From assembly GCA_016711505.1 (NCBI GenBank), contig JADJSV010000017.1:508223-572222 (forward strand): a stretch of DNA of 64,000 nucleotides, given 5' to 3'. The notes beneath the pieces were generated by a model. It was not told the origin of the DNA. It worked only from the letters and a program-made list of their open reading frames with translations, and made no database searches. The stretch comes from Bacteroidota bacterium. Its GTDB lineage: Bacteria > Bacteroidota > Bacteroidia > AKYH767-A > 2013-40CM-41-45. This document shows, in pieces, positions 45,372 to 54,860 of this stretch. The first letter of the stretch is position 1. The number at the start of each line of letters is the position of its first letter. A program made the translations under genes and the position numbers.

Positions 45372-48300
45372 GTGAAACTGTCTCTCACAAAAACCTTTTT
45401 TACTTTAATTACTGCCCTATTTTGTTTCTGTGCAAATGCTCAGATTGCAAATTCCGGTCGCGGCATGTATGTCAACCGCTTTTTCAGAACGGCTGTAAAT
45501 TCTATTGGTGCACCGATTGTTGATCCGAATTATTCAATTTTAAGTATTGCTGCAAAAGAAGATTCATTATTGCAATTTGCAAAAGACAATCATATCACTT
45601 ATCTCATCCTGTATGATCTCTATTACGTTTTTGGAAATGAAACATACGAAAACTATTTGTGTTCATTTATTGATAAAGCTAAATCGCAATTTTGCATAGA
45701 GAAAATAGGTGTGGCTTCTTCCTGCGCAAGTTTGTTCGATAATATTGAAATGATAAATGCGACTCCGCCTGCAAGTTTTTCGCTGCAACGACATGTGGAG
45801 CCCGCATTTCGTCAACAACTTGCAATTGCTTCTGAAGAATTTCAACCGGGCGACTCATTGTTCTATTTATCCGAAGCAACGAAATTCAACCTACGTGCTT
45901 CAACCTTTAACTCCGGTTGCAATTCAAAGATCGATGCTTTAGTTACAGAATATGAATTCTGGAACTCTACAGCAGATGATTGTGTTGGTGATACACCCAG
46001 CAAGGATGTAAAATTCCAACGCTATCAATCTCTCATAAATTATATTGACATCATCCGTGATAATTATAATGATGCTCAATCAGCACATCAGATCACAATT
46101 GAAAGTTATATCGGATATTTAAATCAGAATACATTATATACCGATCAACAAATAGCTGACTGGATCGATGGAAGTTATAATGGTAAAAAACGTATTGACC
46201 GGATACTTCCTCATTACTATACAACTGATGCTGCTAAAGCATATAGCAGAACCAGCGCTGGACAAAACATGTCAGGTTATTATTCTACGCGCTTTCTTGA
46301 TCTTTGTCAACCATCAACTTCAAATAATACCAGCATCACTCCGATCTTCAGTACAGAAAGTACTTATTGGGGTGCCGGAGCTAGTTATCTTTCAACCTGG
46401 TTCAATCAGAGTCCGGGTAATAATCTTTTCACAGCAGAAAAAATATTTTACAATGACTGGTATGCAGATGCAAATACTTATTCGCCGGCTTTAGTTGGAA
46501 GTGCAACACTAGGTAATGAAATCGAACCGGGAAATGCGATCTGGTTTACATCAAATCAAATGCTCAATCATCTTAACCGGTCACTTTTATTTTCATCGAA
46601 CAGTCCCGTTTGTGTGACCGCCGGACAAAACGGGTCATTCACTTTTCAATATCAGGGACCAATTGAACAAGGATTAAATTATCAATTTTATCTCACTACT
46701 TCCGGAACAACAACTGTTGTTTGCGGCTCTGCAAATTCTATTGCATGGCCGGCATACAATGGAAGTACACAATCTTCAATTGATCTTAATGCCGCTTTAG
46801 GAACATGTTCATTGCCATCCGGTGATTATGATGCACATCTTGTTCTCACTTTTGCTGCATGCAATATTTATGTTGCACCGATTCAGAAAGTAAGTATAAC
46901 AAACACCGGAAAAATTGTTGCACGTACTGCTACAACTGCCTGTCAGGGAAATCCTGTTTATCTCACAGCAAGCACAACAGGAAGCGGAACGACAACCTAC
47001 GCATGGTATGATGGGAACTCCGCTATTTCGGGCGCTACATCACAAAGCTATGTTGCAAATCCTGCATCGACAGGTGTACGAAATTATTCTTGCAAAATTA
47101 CCAGTTCTGTCGGCGGATGTTCTGCCAACAGATCAAATATAATTCCTGTTACTATAAATGCTAATCCGGTTGCAACTATCACAGTGCAGAGTACATCAAG
47201 TTGTTCGTCCGTCATCAGAGCAAACCCATCAGGAGCTACTTATTCATGGCAAGATGGAACAACAACTCAAAATTATACTACTTCAAATAGCGGAGTATAT
47301 TCTGTTGGTGTAACACTAAACGGATGTACATCAACAGCGAAATATTCTTATCAGAATGTCAGCATTCAAAATATTTCACAGACTAAATCATGCAGTGATA
47401 CAAATACAGGATCATTGGTTGTAAATTTATACTGGGGAACTTTTCCATATTCGCTTTCCTGGTCTGGCCCGGTAAGTGGTAATCAGACAAATTTACAACC
47501 CGGACACACGACTATCAGCAATCTTCCTGCAGGAACATATACTGTTGTAGTTACAAGTTCGAATGGTTGTACAAAAACTCTTTTCCCAAATCCTGTCATC
47601 GAAGAATATCCGCAAATTACTTACACCACTAATGTGAGTCCAAGTACTTGTTCAGCAAGTTCAGATGGAATGATCTCTCTGACCAATGTTGCAGGTGGAA
47701 TTGGTGGTACATATACATTCAACTGGCCATTCAATAATTCTACTCTTAATTCTATCAACAATATTCATTCAGGAAATTATTACGTTGATATCAGCGATGG
47801 AACATGTGTAGTCAGTGATACAATTCATGTCCCTGCAATGCAATCTACTGTTAACGTTGCATTAGGAATAAATCCCTCGACCGGAAATTTAATATGTGCA
47901 GGAACGAATGCAAGTTTCAATGCAGTCCCGGTTAATGGCGGACTAAATCCTTCTTACCAATGGAAGGTCAATGGAAATATTACAGGTGTAACTGACAGTA
48001 CATTCAATACTGATCTACTTGAAGATGGCGACACTGTCAGTTGTACAATGATTGCCGATCAGGTTTGTGCTTCTTTAAATCCGGTGAGTGCTTCCACTAC
48101 AATGCTTGTTGATATTTGTCCTGTCACAGTAAACTTAAATTTATTTCTGGAAGGATTTTATCTTGGCGCATCACAGATGCGTGCAGTTATCGACCCTGTA
48201 ATATATCCGAATTTGTGCGACACAATTACAATAGAGTTACGTGATACAACAGGAGCGAAAAATCTCATTCATACATCAAAACAAATTTTAAATACTGATG

Positions 48301-48683
48301 GGACTTGCGTATATTCATTTATTCCATTAACAACAAGATCGTTTTACTATATCGTTATTAAACATAGAAACTCATTGGAGACATGGAGTGCGACTCCGGT
48401 ATTCTTTTCCGGAATCAATGTGGAATATTCTTTTTCAAATTCAGCTACCAATGTGTTTCTTAATAACGTTTCAGATCTTGGTGACGGAAATTTTGGAATC
48501 ATTAGTGGAGATGTTGATCAAAATGGTGTAATTGATCTTAACGATCATAACTCTGTCAATAATTCGGCAATGATTTTTCAAACCGGATATTACTCTGATG
48601 ACCTCAATGGAGATGGATTGGTTGAGTCCGGAGATTTTTCCATCGGTGAAAACAATATTGGAAGAATCGTAGGGATGCCTTAA
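45372..48683 (+). CDS. Large secreted multidomain protein with dockerin-like end
   Basis: 1103 residues. Signal peptide 1-23 (…CANAQ). Residues 25-420 form a distinct N-terminal domain (GMYVNRFFRTAV, HITYLILYDLYYVFG, QRYQSLINYIDIIRDNYNDAQ), perhaps a barrel of glycosidase type, but no catalytic motif is recognised. Residues 420-930 comprise Ig/PKD-like and SprB-like repeats (TASTTGSGTTTYAWYDG, LSWSGPVSGNQTNLQPG…NLPAGTYTVVVTSSNGC). The last 60 residues hold two EF-hand/dockerin-like Ca2+ loops (GDVDQNGVIDLND, DDLNGDGLVESGD), not a standard T9SS type A tail. It is divergent from the LRR gene. Confidence 0.85.
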   Translation: MKLSLTKTFFTLITALFCFCANAQIANSGRGMYVNRFFRTAVNSIGAPIVDPNYSILSIAAKEDSLLQFAKDNHITYLILYDLYYVFGNETYENYLCSFIDKAKSQFCIEKIGVASSCASLFDNIEMINATPPASFSLQRHVEPAFRQQLAIASEEFQPGDSLFYLSEATKFNLRASTFNSGCNSKIDALVTEYEFWNSTADDCVGDTPSKDVKFQRYQSLINYIDIIRDNYNDAQSAHQITIESYIGYLNQNTLYTDQQIADWIDGSYNGKKRIDRILPHYYTTDAAKAYSRTSAGQNMSGYYSTRFLDLCQPSTSNNTSITPIFSTESTYWGAGASYLSTWFNQSPGNNLFTAEKIFYNDWYADANTYSPALVGSATLGNEIEPGNAIWFTSNQMLNHLNRSLLFSSNSPVCVTAGQNGSFTFQYQGPIEQGLNYQFYLTTSGTTTVVCGSANSIAWPAYNGSTQSSIDLNAALGTCSLPSGDYDAHLVLTFAACNIYVAPIQKVSITNTGKIVARTATTACQGNPVYLTASTTGSGTTTYAWYDGNSAISGATSQSYVANPASTGVRNYSCKITSSVGGCSANRSNIIPVTINANPVATITVQSTSSCSSVIRANPSGATYSWQDGTTTQNYTTSNSGVYSVGVTLNGCTSTAKYSYQNVSIQNISQTKSCSDTNTGSLVVNLYWGTFPYSLSWSGPVSGNQTNLQPGHTTISNLPAGTYTVVVTSSNGCTKTLFPNPVIEEYPQITYTTNVSPSTCSASSDGMISLTNVAGGIGGTYTFNWPFNNSTLNSINNIHSGNYYVDISDGTCVVSDTIHVPAMQSTVNVALGINPSTGNLICAGTNASFNAVPVNGGLNPSYQWKVNGNITGVTDSTFNTDLLEDGDTVSCTMIADQVCASLNPVSASTTMLVDICPVTVNLNLFLEGFYLGASQMRAVIDPVIYPNLCDTITIELRDTTGAKNLIHTSKQILNTDGTCVYSFIPLTTRSFYYIVIKHRNSLETWSATPVFFSGINVEYSFSNSATNVFLNNVSDLGDGNFGIISGDVDQNGVIDLNDHNSVNNSAMIFQTGYYSDDLNGDGLVESGDFSIGENNIGRIVGMP

Positions 48684-48705
48684 TAAAATATTTCATTCAA
48701 TAAAA

Positions 48706-48737
48706 AATGAGTTGCCTGACGAATCAAACAACTCATT
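48706..48737. terminator. Likely bidirectional terminator
   Basis: AATGAGTTG-cctgacgaatcaaa-CAACTCATT gives a 9-bp perfect stem with A-rich and T-rich flanks between the converging genes ending at 48683 (+) and 48765 (-). Confidence 0.6.
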
Positions 48738-48764
48738 ATTTATAAATTTTAACCCGAATTATTA

Positions 48765-49691
48765 TTATTCCATTCCTAATTCATCTGATTTAGTAGTCAA
48801 AGTTCCGGTAAACGAATAAGTCATATTCTTTCCGTTCTCTATTACTTTAACTGTTCCTGAAATCGAGTTTCCGGTAACTGTTCCCGACCATTCAAGTGTT
48901 GAATTTGAATCATCAGAATTTGCCTGAGTAGAAACTGATGAGTTTCCCGTTGTTCCTGTCGATGGAGTACCTGACATTCCAGTCGAATTTGAATTTCTTC
49001 CATTAGAAGAAGGTGCTGTTGTACCTGATGAACCCGCTGAATTAGTTTTTGAAGGTGAAGTTCCCAAAGTTCCCGGAGTACTTGAGTTTGTTCCGGTTGA
49101 TGAACCTGATCTACCTGTAGAATTCATGTCATCAGAACTCGTCGATTTTGAACCTCCATCTACTGTATTTGTAGTGTTGGTAATATCTGAACCTTCTGAA
49201 TTCGAAGTTCCTGAATTGTTTTTCATATTATCACCTGAATTACCGGAACCTTTTTTGCTGTCAGTATTACAATTAGATGTGAATGCAATCGCGTCTGAAG
49301 AAGCAGACGAAGTAGTTGTTGAATAACTACATTCCTTTACTTTCACCGGACCTGACATTGATGACTTCAACATACCGTTTTTGAATTTCAATGTTCCTGA
49401 TTTAGCTGTTGCGTTTTTGTCAGTACCTGATTGCATCTGATTGCTTCCACTTGCTTTCTCCATAGAAGATCCATCCTGATTTTTCATCTCCCCTGATTGA
49501 GTACCAGAATTCATTCCTGATTTATCACCGGATTGAGGATTTATACTCTCACTTCCCGCTGTTGTCAAGGTAATTTTAAAGGATTTTCCGTCTAATGCTC
49601 CGTTTTTCCGTGACATATCACTTTTTGTATCCTGAGCCATTGAAATGGTTAAGATCAGCGTTGCCGGAATTAATAAAAATAATTTTTTCAT
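48765..49691 (-). CDS. Secreted protein with long Ser/Gly/Thr/Asn-rich insertion
   Basis: 308 residues. Signal peptide 1-19 (…ISMAQ). A folded part at about 30-150 starts LDGKSFKITLTTAG and SGTLKFKNGMLKSSMSGPVKVKECSYSTTTSS. It is interrupted by ~120 residues made nearly wholly of Ser, Gly, Thr, Asn and Asp, and resumes at the end with LEWSGTVTGNSISGTVKVIENGKNMTYSFTGTLTTK. The two ends share strand patterns, so one beta domain seems split by a disordered insert. There is no sorting domain; probably periplasmic or released. The family is unknown. Confidence 0.72.
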   Translation of the reverse strand: MKKLFLLIPATLILTISMAQDTKSDMSRKNGALDGKSFKITLTTAGSESINPQSGDKSGMNSGTQSGEMKNQDGSSMEKASGSNQMQSGTDKNATAKSGTLKFKNGMLKSSMSGPVKVKECSYSTTTSSASSDAIAFTSNCNTDSKKGSGNSGDNMKNNSGTSNSEGSDITNTTNTVDGGSKSTSSDDMNSTGRSGSSTGTNSSTPGTLGTSPSKTNSAGSSGTTAPSSNGRNSNSTGMSGTPSTGTTGNSSVSTQANSDDSNSTLEWSGTVTGNSISGTVKVIENGKNMTYSFTGTLTTKSDELGME

Positions 49692-50008
49692 GGCTTATTG
49701 TTTTTTTAATTTACAGATATCTATAAAATAATAATGCCAATGGAATTAATATCAAAAGATTTAACTCTTGAGGAAGCGATGTAACAACTTAGAAATAGAG
49801 GTATATTTTTACTCGCTTCATTTAAGACCCAATATTTGTTCAATCTTTTTCATCTATCAGTTTATCTGAAACAATGTCCCACACTTAATTCTCATTAATG
49901 ATTTAGACTTTTGATTGTTGGTAGTATTCATTCGATTGCATGCTATTTTTTAGTTGTAGTGTTTCATCTTTGGTGATGGCCATTCTTGTTGGATGGGATT
50001 GTTTTTTC
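49692..50008. other. Gene-free stretch before the repeat array
   Basis: I see no gene, RNA or clear hairpin here. The sequence is AT-rich on the left and grades into partial copies of the GATGGG/TTGTTT words of the following array. Confidence 0.5.
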
Positions 50009-50330
50009 GATGGGCTGCGCCCGTCGTTGGTGAATATCGCGCCTTCAGCGCTTTTATTGGTAGGGGCTTGCCTTCTTGTTTGATGGGTGCAGTTCATCAC
50101 GATGGGCTGCGCCCGTCGTTGGTGAATATTGCGCCTTCAGCGCTTTTATTGGTAGGGGCTTGCCTTCTTGTTTGATAGTTGCGGTTCATCATGATGAGCT
50201 GCGCCCGTCATTGGTGAATATTGCGCCTTCAGCGCTTTTATTGGTAGGGGCTTGCCTTCTTGTTTGATGGGTGCGGTTCATCACGATGGGCGGTGACCGT
50301 CGTTGGCGGATATCGCCCCTTCAGTGCTTT
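50009..50330. repeat. Tandem 92-bp repeats (3.5 copies)
   Basis: Units start at 50009, 50101, 50193 and 50285, exactly 92 bp apart; the last is partial. Each has palindromic words GGGCTGCGCCC and GCGCCTTCAGCGC, so each unit can fold into two hairpins. Copies differ by a few substitutions only. 92 is not a multiple of 3 and the frames through it are not proteins. The words recur at the end of the 42-bp array near 51200, tying both arrays to the Y1 transposase between them. Confidence 0.9.
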
Positions 50331-50340
50331 ATGTTTTTTG

Positions 50341-50460
50341 AGCCCTGAAGGGGCGATTATTTGCATTGCATAGGGCGAAGCCCTATGAAAAGTATTGCAA
50401 TTTTGTTAGCCCTGAAGGGGCGATATCCACCACCACAGGATGTAGCCCTGTATAGTATAG
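50341..50460. repeat. Two AGCCCTGAAGGGGCG palindromic repeats, left of transposase
   Basis: Copies at 50341-50386 and 50408-50460. Each has stem AGCCCTGAAGGGGCG followed by a second hairpin (CATAGGG-cgaag-CCCTATG or CAGGATGTAGCCCTG). The third copy is at 51259-51311 on the other side of the transposase, in the same orientation. Confidence 0.85.
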
Positions 50461-50485
50461 GAGCATCATAAAAAAATACATTCTT

Positions 50486-50938
50486 TCAATCCCACACATA
50501 CCTTTCATCATACTCTACTCTATATTCTTTGAGTAGACCCCGGTATTCATCCTGAAAATTTTGTATGTCGTGATGACGATGTTGATTTGCTATGTAAGAA
50601 ATAACAGAATCCACATTCTTCGGACTAACAGAAAATGCTCCATAGCCATCTTGCCAGTAGAAGGTTTTGTATGGATCACCTTTTGTTTTTATCCATTTGG
50701 ATGAATGCGATTTAATTTCTTCCAATAATTTCATCAATGGAATTTTTTTCGATAGCATACATAATATGTGAACATGATCAGTATATCCGCCAATCTTTAT
50801 TGTCTGACATTCTAAATTATTACAAATACCTCCCATGTAAGCATGTAATTCGCTTTCTATGTCCGGTAAAATTATAGGTTGCCGGTGCTTCGTACTAAAA
50901 ACAATATGCATGTAATTTTTTACTAAAGACTGGCCCAT
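50486..50938 (-). CDS. IS200/IS605-type Y1 transposase (TnpA-like)
   Basis: A 150-residue single-domain HUH endonuclease. The HUH motif is in GGYTDHVHILCML near residue 65 and the catalytic tyrosine in DSVISYIANQHRHH near residue 117. FYWQDGYGAFSVS is the typical family piece between. Length and motifs match IS200-like TnpA, which moves single-stranded DNA between hairpin ends. No tnpB lies beside it. Palindromic GCCCTGAAGGGGCG repeats flank it on both sides, so it may be a REP-type (non-IS) copy as in RAYT systems. The ORF is intact. Confidence 0.92.
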   Translation of the reverse strand: MGQSLVKNYMHIVFSTKHRQPIILPDIESELHAYMGGICNNLECQTIKIGGYTDHVHILCMLSKKIPLMKLLEEIKSHSSKWIKTKGDPYKTFYWQDGYGAFSVSPKNVDSVISYIANQHRHHDIQNFQDEYRGLLKEYRVEYDERYVWD

Positions 50939-51029
50939 GTGATTTTATGTTTGGTCTTTTCAAATATATAATTATTTTTTTATCGATGCATTGGATTGTG
51001 ACGTCGGCGGTGTTATTGGGCTTCATTTT

Positions 51030-51239
51030 CGATGGGTGGTGAATGTCGGTGGTGTTATTGCCCGTCATGTTCGATGGGTGGTGAATGTCGGTGGTGTTAT
51101 TGCCCGTCATTTTCGATGGGCGGTGAATGTCGGTGGTATTATTGCTCTTCATTTTCGATGGGCGGTGAATGTCGGTGGTATTATTGCTCTTCATTTTCGA
51201 TGGGCGTTGCCCGTCGCTGGCGAATATCGCGCCTTCAGC
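51030..51239. repeat. Tandem 42-bp repeats (5 copies, last diverged)
   Basis: Units start at 51030, 51072, 51114, 51156 and 51198, exactly 42 bp apart, of the form CGATGGGYGGTGAATGTCGG then TGGTRTTATTGC and YSTTCATTTT. A degenerate unit precedes at about 50988. The last unit changes into the GATGGGC-gtt-GCCCGTC and GCGCCTTCAGCGC words of the 92-bp array. The repeats are directly adjacent with no spacers. The frames are open in several directions (42 is divisible by 3), producing spurious repetitive ORFs. Confidence 0.92.
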
Positions 51240-51258
51240 GCTAGATGGTTTTTCTTTG

Positions 51259-51311
51259 AGCCCTGAAGGGGCGATATTCATCACCACAGGGTGAAGCCCT
51301 GTGTATAATAG
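51259..51311. repeat. AGCCCTGAAGGGGCG palindromic repeat, right of transposase
   Basis: AGCCCTGAAGGGGCGATATTC followed by the hairpin CACAGGG-tgaa-GCCCTGTG. It is a near copy of 50408-50460 in direct orientation. Confidence 0.85.
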
Positions 51312-51451
51312 AGAAAAAAAAAGGTGGATTGTAAATTATATTTATTCTCCTATAATAACCCTCACCACTTTTCCATAAATCTTTCCCGATATTTCATTTC
51401 CGCTATCATCATTGTTTTTGCAGATATAAAATCCTTTCACCAAATGTCTTT

Positions 51452-53146
51452 CTATTCAACTACAACAATTTTCCCGCTATAAATTGTTCCGATTTTTTTA
51501 TCAGTCACTTTATAATAATAGATTCCGTTTGCAAACTTAATCTTTGCTAAATGGAAGTCTGCATTTATCTCTTTTGAAACAACTTGTTTTCCGGAAATAT
51601 CATAAATGTTTAATTCATAGTCAGAATTATCTGGAACTTGAATAATTGAATTTTCTGAGATTGGATTAGGGAAAATCTGCAGGTTCGTTTCAGAGTCATA
51701 AATATCTATTTCTGTTGGTATCGAATTTACAAGTGTATTAAATGTTTCATTTGTACTTACAGGCAGATTAGAATCAAAATAGATGTGCGCCTTGTTTTTA
51801 ACCAGTGTATTATTAGTAACTGTTGTCAATGGCAATATGGAATAAATTATCATCCCATGACTGTTTGGCTCATCGATATTGCTATCCGGTAACAAAATAT
51901 TATTGAAGGTAAACCGCATTGCACGATTCGCTTCTCTCTGGACACTTACATTTGAGCTCGCATACAAAAGTTCAAACGTATTCAAATCAAGATCCCAATC
52001 CATTGTATCTCTGATCACAACATTATATGCTGTATCTGTTCCGCAATTCTGAAAGCGAATAAAATATTTGAGTTCAGAATTTAATTCGGTGTAATGAAAA
52101 ACAGGATCAATTCCGGCCGGCTCTACCCTTTTATCATTCGGATCAAAAGAACAACGAACAATTTCATTAATTGTATCCGTTTGCACATAAACATTTCCAT
52201 TAGAACCATTCAATGTATCATAAGCAATAAATCCGCTGGTATCTGCAGGAATTCCACCTAAGAAATTTATTTCCCCTTCAAGCGACTGAAATGGTTGTAG
52301 TGTGTAATTCCATTTCAAAGTATCTCCGGAAATGAAATCAGGCGTCGGTATTGCAGATGTATATATCAATGCGGAATCGCAAATAATTGTCACAGTCCCT
52401 GTCTGAATATTATTCGACAAACTAGTCGTATGCCAGAATGAATTAAACAATCTATTGCATCGGATAGGATCTGTATCAGAAATAAATCTATGAACCATTA
52501 TTGTATCAGCAGGAGTATATAAACCAAAATCATTTCCACTAATATCATCCGGCGGAACTGTAATGGAATAAAATGTTGAAGGAGTAGTAAGAGTGAAGTT
52601 CGCCGGCACCACAATTGAATCCGTAAATGTTCCGGATCCCAGATGTCCACTATATTTACCCGTATAATCAGTCTGCAAAATAGTCCCGCCCGGATTAATA
52701 TGTACAGACTGAAAAGCAATACCGTTCTCTAATGTATCACGACTTCCATTTTGGTTAGCATCAAAGTAAATATACCCTTCAAGCAACGTTTCCTCTATAT
52801 AAAAAGTACTTGTTATACGATCATAAGTGTCAAACGTATTTCTAACATGAAGCGTATAATATCCGGGTGCTGCCGTCTGTGGAATACTGAATGTTGCATC
52901 AAGAGAATCTGCAAAACCCAGGTAAGGAACATGCGCGAACATGTTATAAGTTGTAGCATTGATCTGATATAACCCCTGAGTCATATAGATAAGATAACTA
53001 CTCCCCATTCCGGAGCTGATCGTCAAAATTGCACCCGGTGCAGTTATTCTGGTCACAAGAGTTTCTCCTCTCCTCCCATGATTAGGGTTCTGAGAAATAG
53101 CAGAAAGAGAAATAAGCAACAAAAATAATAGTAGATAATTCTTCAT
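51452..53146 (-). CDS. Secreted protein with DUF7619 and T9SS sorting domains
   Basis: 564 residues. Signal peptide 1-18 (…SAISQ). Residues 20-115 are a beta-sandwich domain, followed by a Cna-B/SdrD-like unit (LEGYIYFDANQNGSRDTLENGIAFQSV). Residues ~330-470 contain a DUF7619 domain (CSFDPNDKRVEPAGI … RFQNCGTDTAYNVVIRDTMDWDLDLNTFELL … IYFDSNLPVSTNET). The T9SS tail is LQIFPNPISENSIIQVPDNSDYELNIYD. It is built from the same parts as the last third of the LRR protein at 42386. Surface exposure is expected, the ligand unknown. Confidence 0.88.
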   Translation of the reverse strand: MKNYLLLFLLLISLSAISQNPNHGRRGETLVTRITAPGAILTISSGMGSSYLIYMTQGLYQINATTYNMFAHVPYLGFADSLDATFSIPQTAAPGYYTLHVRNTFDTYDRITSTFYIEETLLEGYIYFDANQNGSRDTLENGIAFQSVHINPGGTILQTDYTGKYSGHLGSGTFTDSIVVPANFTLTTPSTFYSITVPPDDISGNDFGLYTPADTIMVHRFISDTDPIRCNRLFNSFWHTTSLSNNIQTGTVTIICDSALIYTSAIPTPDFISGDTLKWNYTLQPFQSLEGEINFLGGIPADTSGFIAYDTLNGSNGNVYVQTDTINEIVRCSFDPNDKRVEPAGIDPVFHYTELNSELKYFIRFQNCGTDTAYNVVIRDTMDWDLDLNTFELLYASSNVSVQREANRAMRFTFNNILLPDSNIDEPNSHGMIIYSILPLTTVTNNTLVKNKAHIYFDSNLPVSTNETFNTLVNSIPTEIDIYDSETNLQIFPNPISENSIIQVPDNSDYELNIYDISGKQVVSKEINADFHLAKIKFANGIYYYKVTDKKIGTIYSGKIVVVE

Positions 53147-53391
53147 ATGATCCGGCTTTTGAGAGTAACATTGTAATGATACTTAAAATTCAATTCCCAA
53201 TAACCTGGAATTATGCTGACAGGCATCAGTAATAGGTCAATGGATGATTCTGATGGATGGGAAGAAAGCTGCCTATAGGCCAGACGTCATTAGCACTTAC
53301 CATTTTTACGTCGATGCGATTAGTTTGTATATAAATGAAATTTATTTCATCTTTAAATTTTTAATTACAAGCAAATCAATAAAACCAACGA

Positions 53392-54564
53392 ATGACATCA
53401 CTAACAAAAAACAGAATCGAATCTCTTGACCTTTTAAAAGGTATAGTGATGATAATTATGGCACTTGACCATACAAGAGACTATTTTAATGCATCTGCAT
53501 TTTTGTTTAGTCCGTCAGACCCAACAAAATCAACTTTAGCAATATTTTTTACAAGATTTATAACTCACTTTTGTGCACCTACATTTTGTTTTCTTGCGGG
53601 AGTTTCTGCATTTATGGTTGGGAAAAGGAAATCGAAAAAAGACCTTTCATTATTTTTAATAAAGCGGGGGATTTGGCTGATATTTATTGAACTTACAGTG
53701 GTAACGTTTGGATGGCAATTTGATCTTCAATTTAGAATAAACGGAACTGCAGTTATTGCAATGTTGGGTTTAAGTATGATCATACTATCCGCTTTGATTT
53801 ATCTTCCAAGAAACTTTTTAATTGCGTTTTGTTGCGTAATAATTTTTGGTCACAACCTGCTCGATAATATTTCAATTAGTAACAATTTTTTATGGGCGAG
53901 TATACACCAGCAGGAAATCATTTCTTATCCTGATGGGTTTAAATTTTACATTGATTATCCTATCATTCCATGGTTCGCTGTCATGGCTCTCGGCTACTGT
54001 TTTGGAACATTCTATGACAAATCTTTTGAAAGTAATAAACGAAAAAGGGTTTTCAGCACAATTGGATTATCGGCAGTAGTACTATTTTTTGTTTTGCGGG
54101 CAATTGATATTTACGGTGACAAAATTCATTGGACAAATTATGCAAATATTCAGATGACGATAATGTCGTTCTTTCAAATTTCAAAATATCCGCCATCCTT
54201 ATTGTATCTGTTGATTACATTAGGTTTCATGCTTTTGTTTCTTGCCTATTCAGAAAATTTAAAAGGCAGAGTAGTTTCTTTTTGTACCACTTTCGGCAGA
54301 GTGCCATTCTTTTATTACATCATTCACCTTTATATTATCCATATGTTGGCTGCAATTTTTGCAAAACTCTCAGGCTACGGATGGAAATTATTGGTTTTAC
54401 CTGATTGGATATTAGGATTACCAACTGTGAAAGGATATGGTTTCAGCCTGTCCGTAGTATATGTTGTATGGATCTGCGTAATTGGAATTACCTATCCGCT
54501 TTGTAAGTGGTACGACAGTTATAAAATGCGTCATCCGGAAAAAAAGTGGTTGAGTTATTTGTAA
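53392..54564 (+). CDS. DUF1624 (heparan-alpha-glucosaminide N-acetyltransferase-like) membrane protein
   Basis: A 390-residue inner-membrane protein with about ten spans. The N-terminal signature R-I-x-S-L-D-x-L-K-G-I-V-M-I-I-M-A-L-D-H-T-R-D-Y-F is the DUF1624/HGSNAT hallmark, where the His of the DH pair is essential in the human acetyltransferase. FCFLAGVSAFMVG and FYYIIHLYIIHMLA are further family pieces. It probably transfers acyl groups from cytoplasmic acyl-CoA to a periplasmic acceptor; the acceptor is unknown. Followed by relics of a dioxygenase gene. Confidence 0.87.
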   Translation: MTSLTKNRIESLDLLKGIVMIIMALDHTRDYFNASAFLFSPSDPTKSTLAIFFTRFITHFCAPTFCFLAGVSAFMVGKRKSKKDLSLFLIKRGIWLIFIELTVVTFGWQFDLQFRINGTAVIAMLGLSMIILSALIYLPRNFLIAFCCVIIFGHNLLDNISISNNFLWASIHQQEIISYPDGFKFYIDYPIIPWFAVMALGYCFGTFYDKSFESNKRKRVFSTIGLSAVVLFFVLRAIDIYGDKIHWTNYANIQMTIMSFFQISKYPPSLLYLLITLGFMLLFLAYSENLKGRVVSFCTTFGRVPFFYYIIHLYIIHMLAAIFAKLSGYGWKLLVLPDWILGLPTVKGYGFSLSVVYVVWICVIGITYPLCKWYDSYKMRHPEKKWLSYL

Positions 54565-54584
54565 ACATGTTTAAAATTAATCAC

Positions 54585-54860
54585 ATGAAAATATCAGTAG
54601 AAAGAAATTTTTAAGCCGATTAGGAATGGGTGTTGGTGGGACTTTTTTGGGTACAAGCTTAATAGCCGGTTTTAAAACTGCAGATAATGATGATTGTAAA
54701 ATAACTCCTATACAGGAATTAGGACCTTATCCTGCAATTAAATATCGGACACAACCTGACTTACAATGTTGATTTGACAAAAATTGAAGGACATACAAGG
54801 ATAGCCCAGGGACAAATTATTACAGTCTTCGGTAAAATTGCCAATAAAAGATGAATTTCA
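54585..54860 (+). pseudogene. Relic of a Tat-exported intradiol ring-cleavage dioxygenase
   Basis: From 54585 the frame opens MKIS, shifts to SRKKFLSRLGMGVGG (Tat-like twin-basic leader), FLGTSLIAGFKTADNDDCKITPIQELGPYPA, and stops at TGA. The next frame gives NVDLTKIEGHTRIAQGQIITVFGKI and stops again. These two pieces match, in order, the start of protocatechuate 3,4-dioxygenase-like (intradiol) proteins of Bacteroidota; the metal-binding core and C terminus are missing. Multiple lesions plus a large deletion show real decay rather than a single sequencing error. Confidence 0.6.

Noticed and set aside
49993..50267. 60-63 aa plus-strand ORFs in the 92-bp array
   Set aside because: The same pseudo-peptide is repeated from each DNA unit; the unit length is not divisible by 3 and there is no start/stop logic beyond the repeat.
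51030..51239. CRISPR array
   Set aside because: The 42-bp units are directly adjacent with no variable spacers, and no cas gene is in the window. It is a tandem repeat.
50895..51287. Repetitive 130-aa minus-strand ORF and 70-91 aa plus-strand ORFs through the 42-bp array
   Set aside because: The frames are open only because 42 is a multiple of 3. The peptides are low complexity, open on both strands and flank a transposase. They are not genes.
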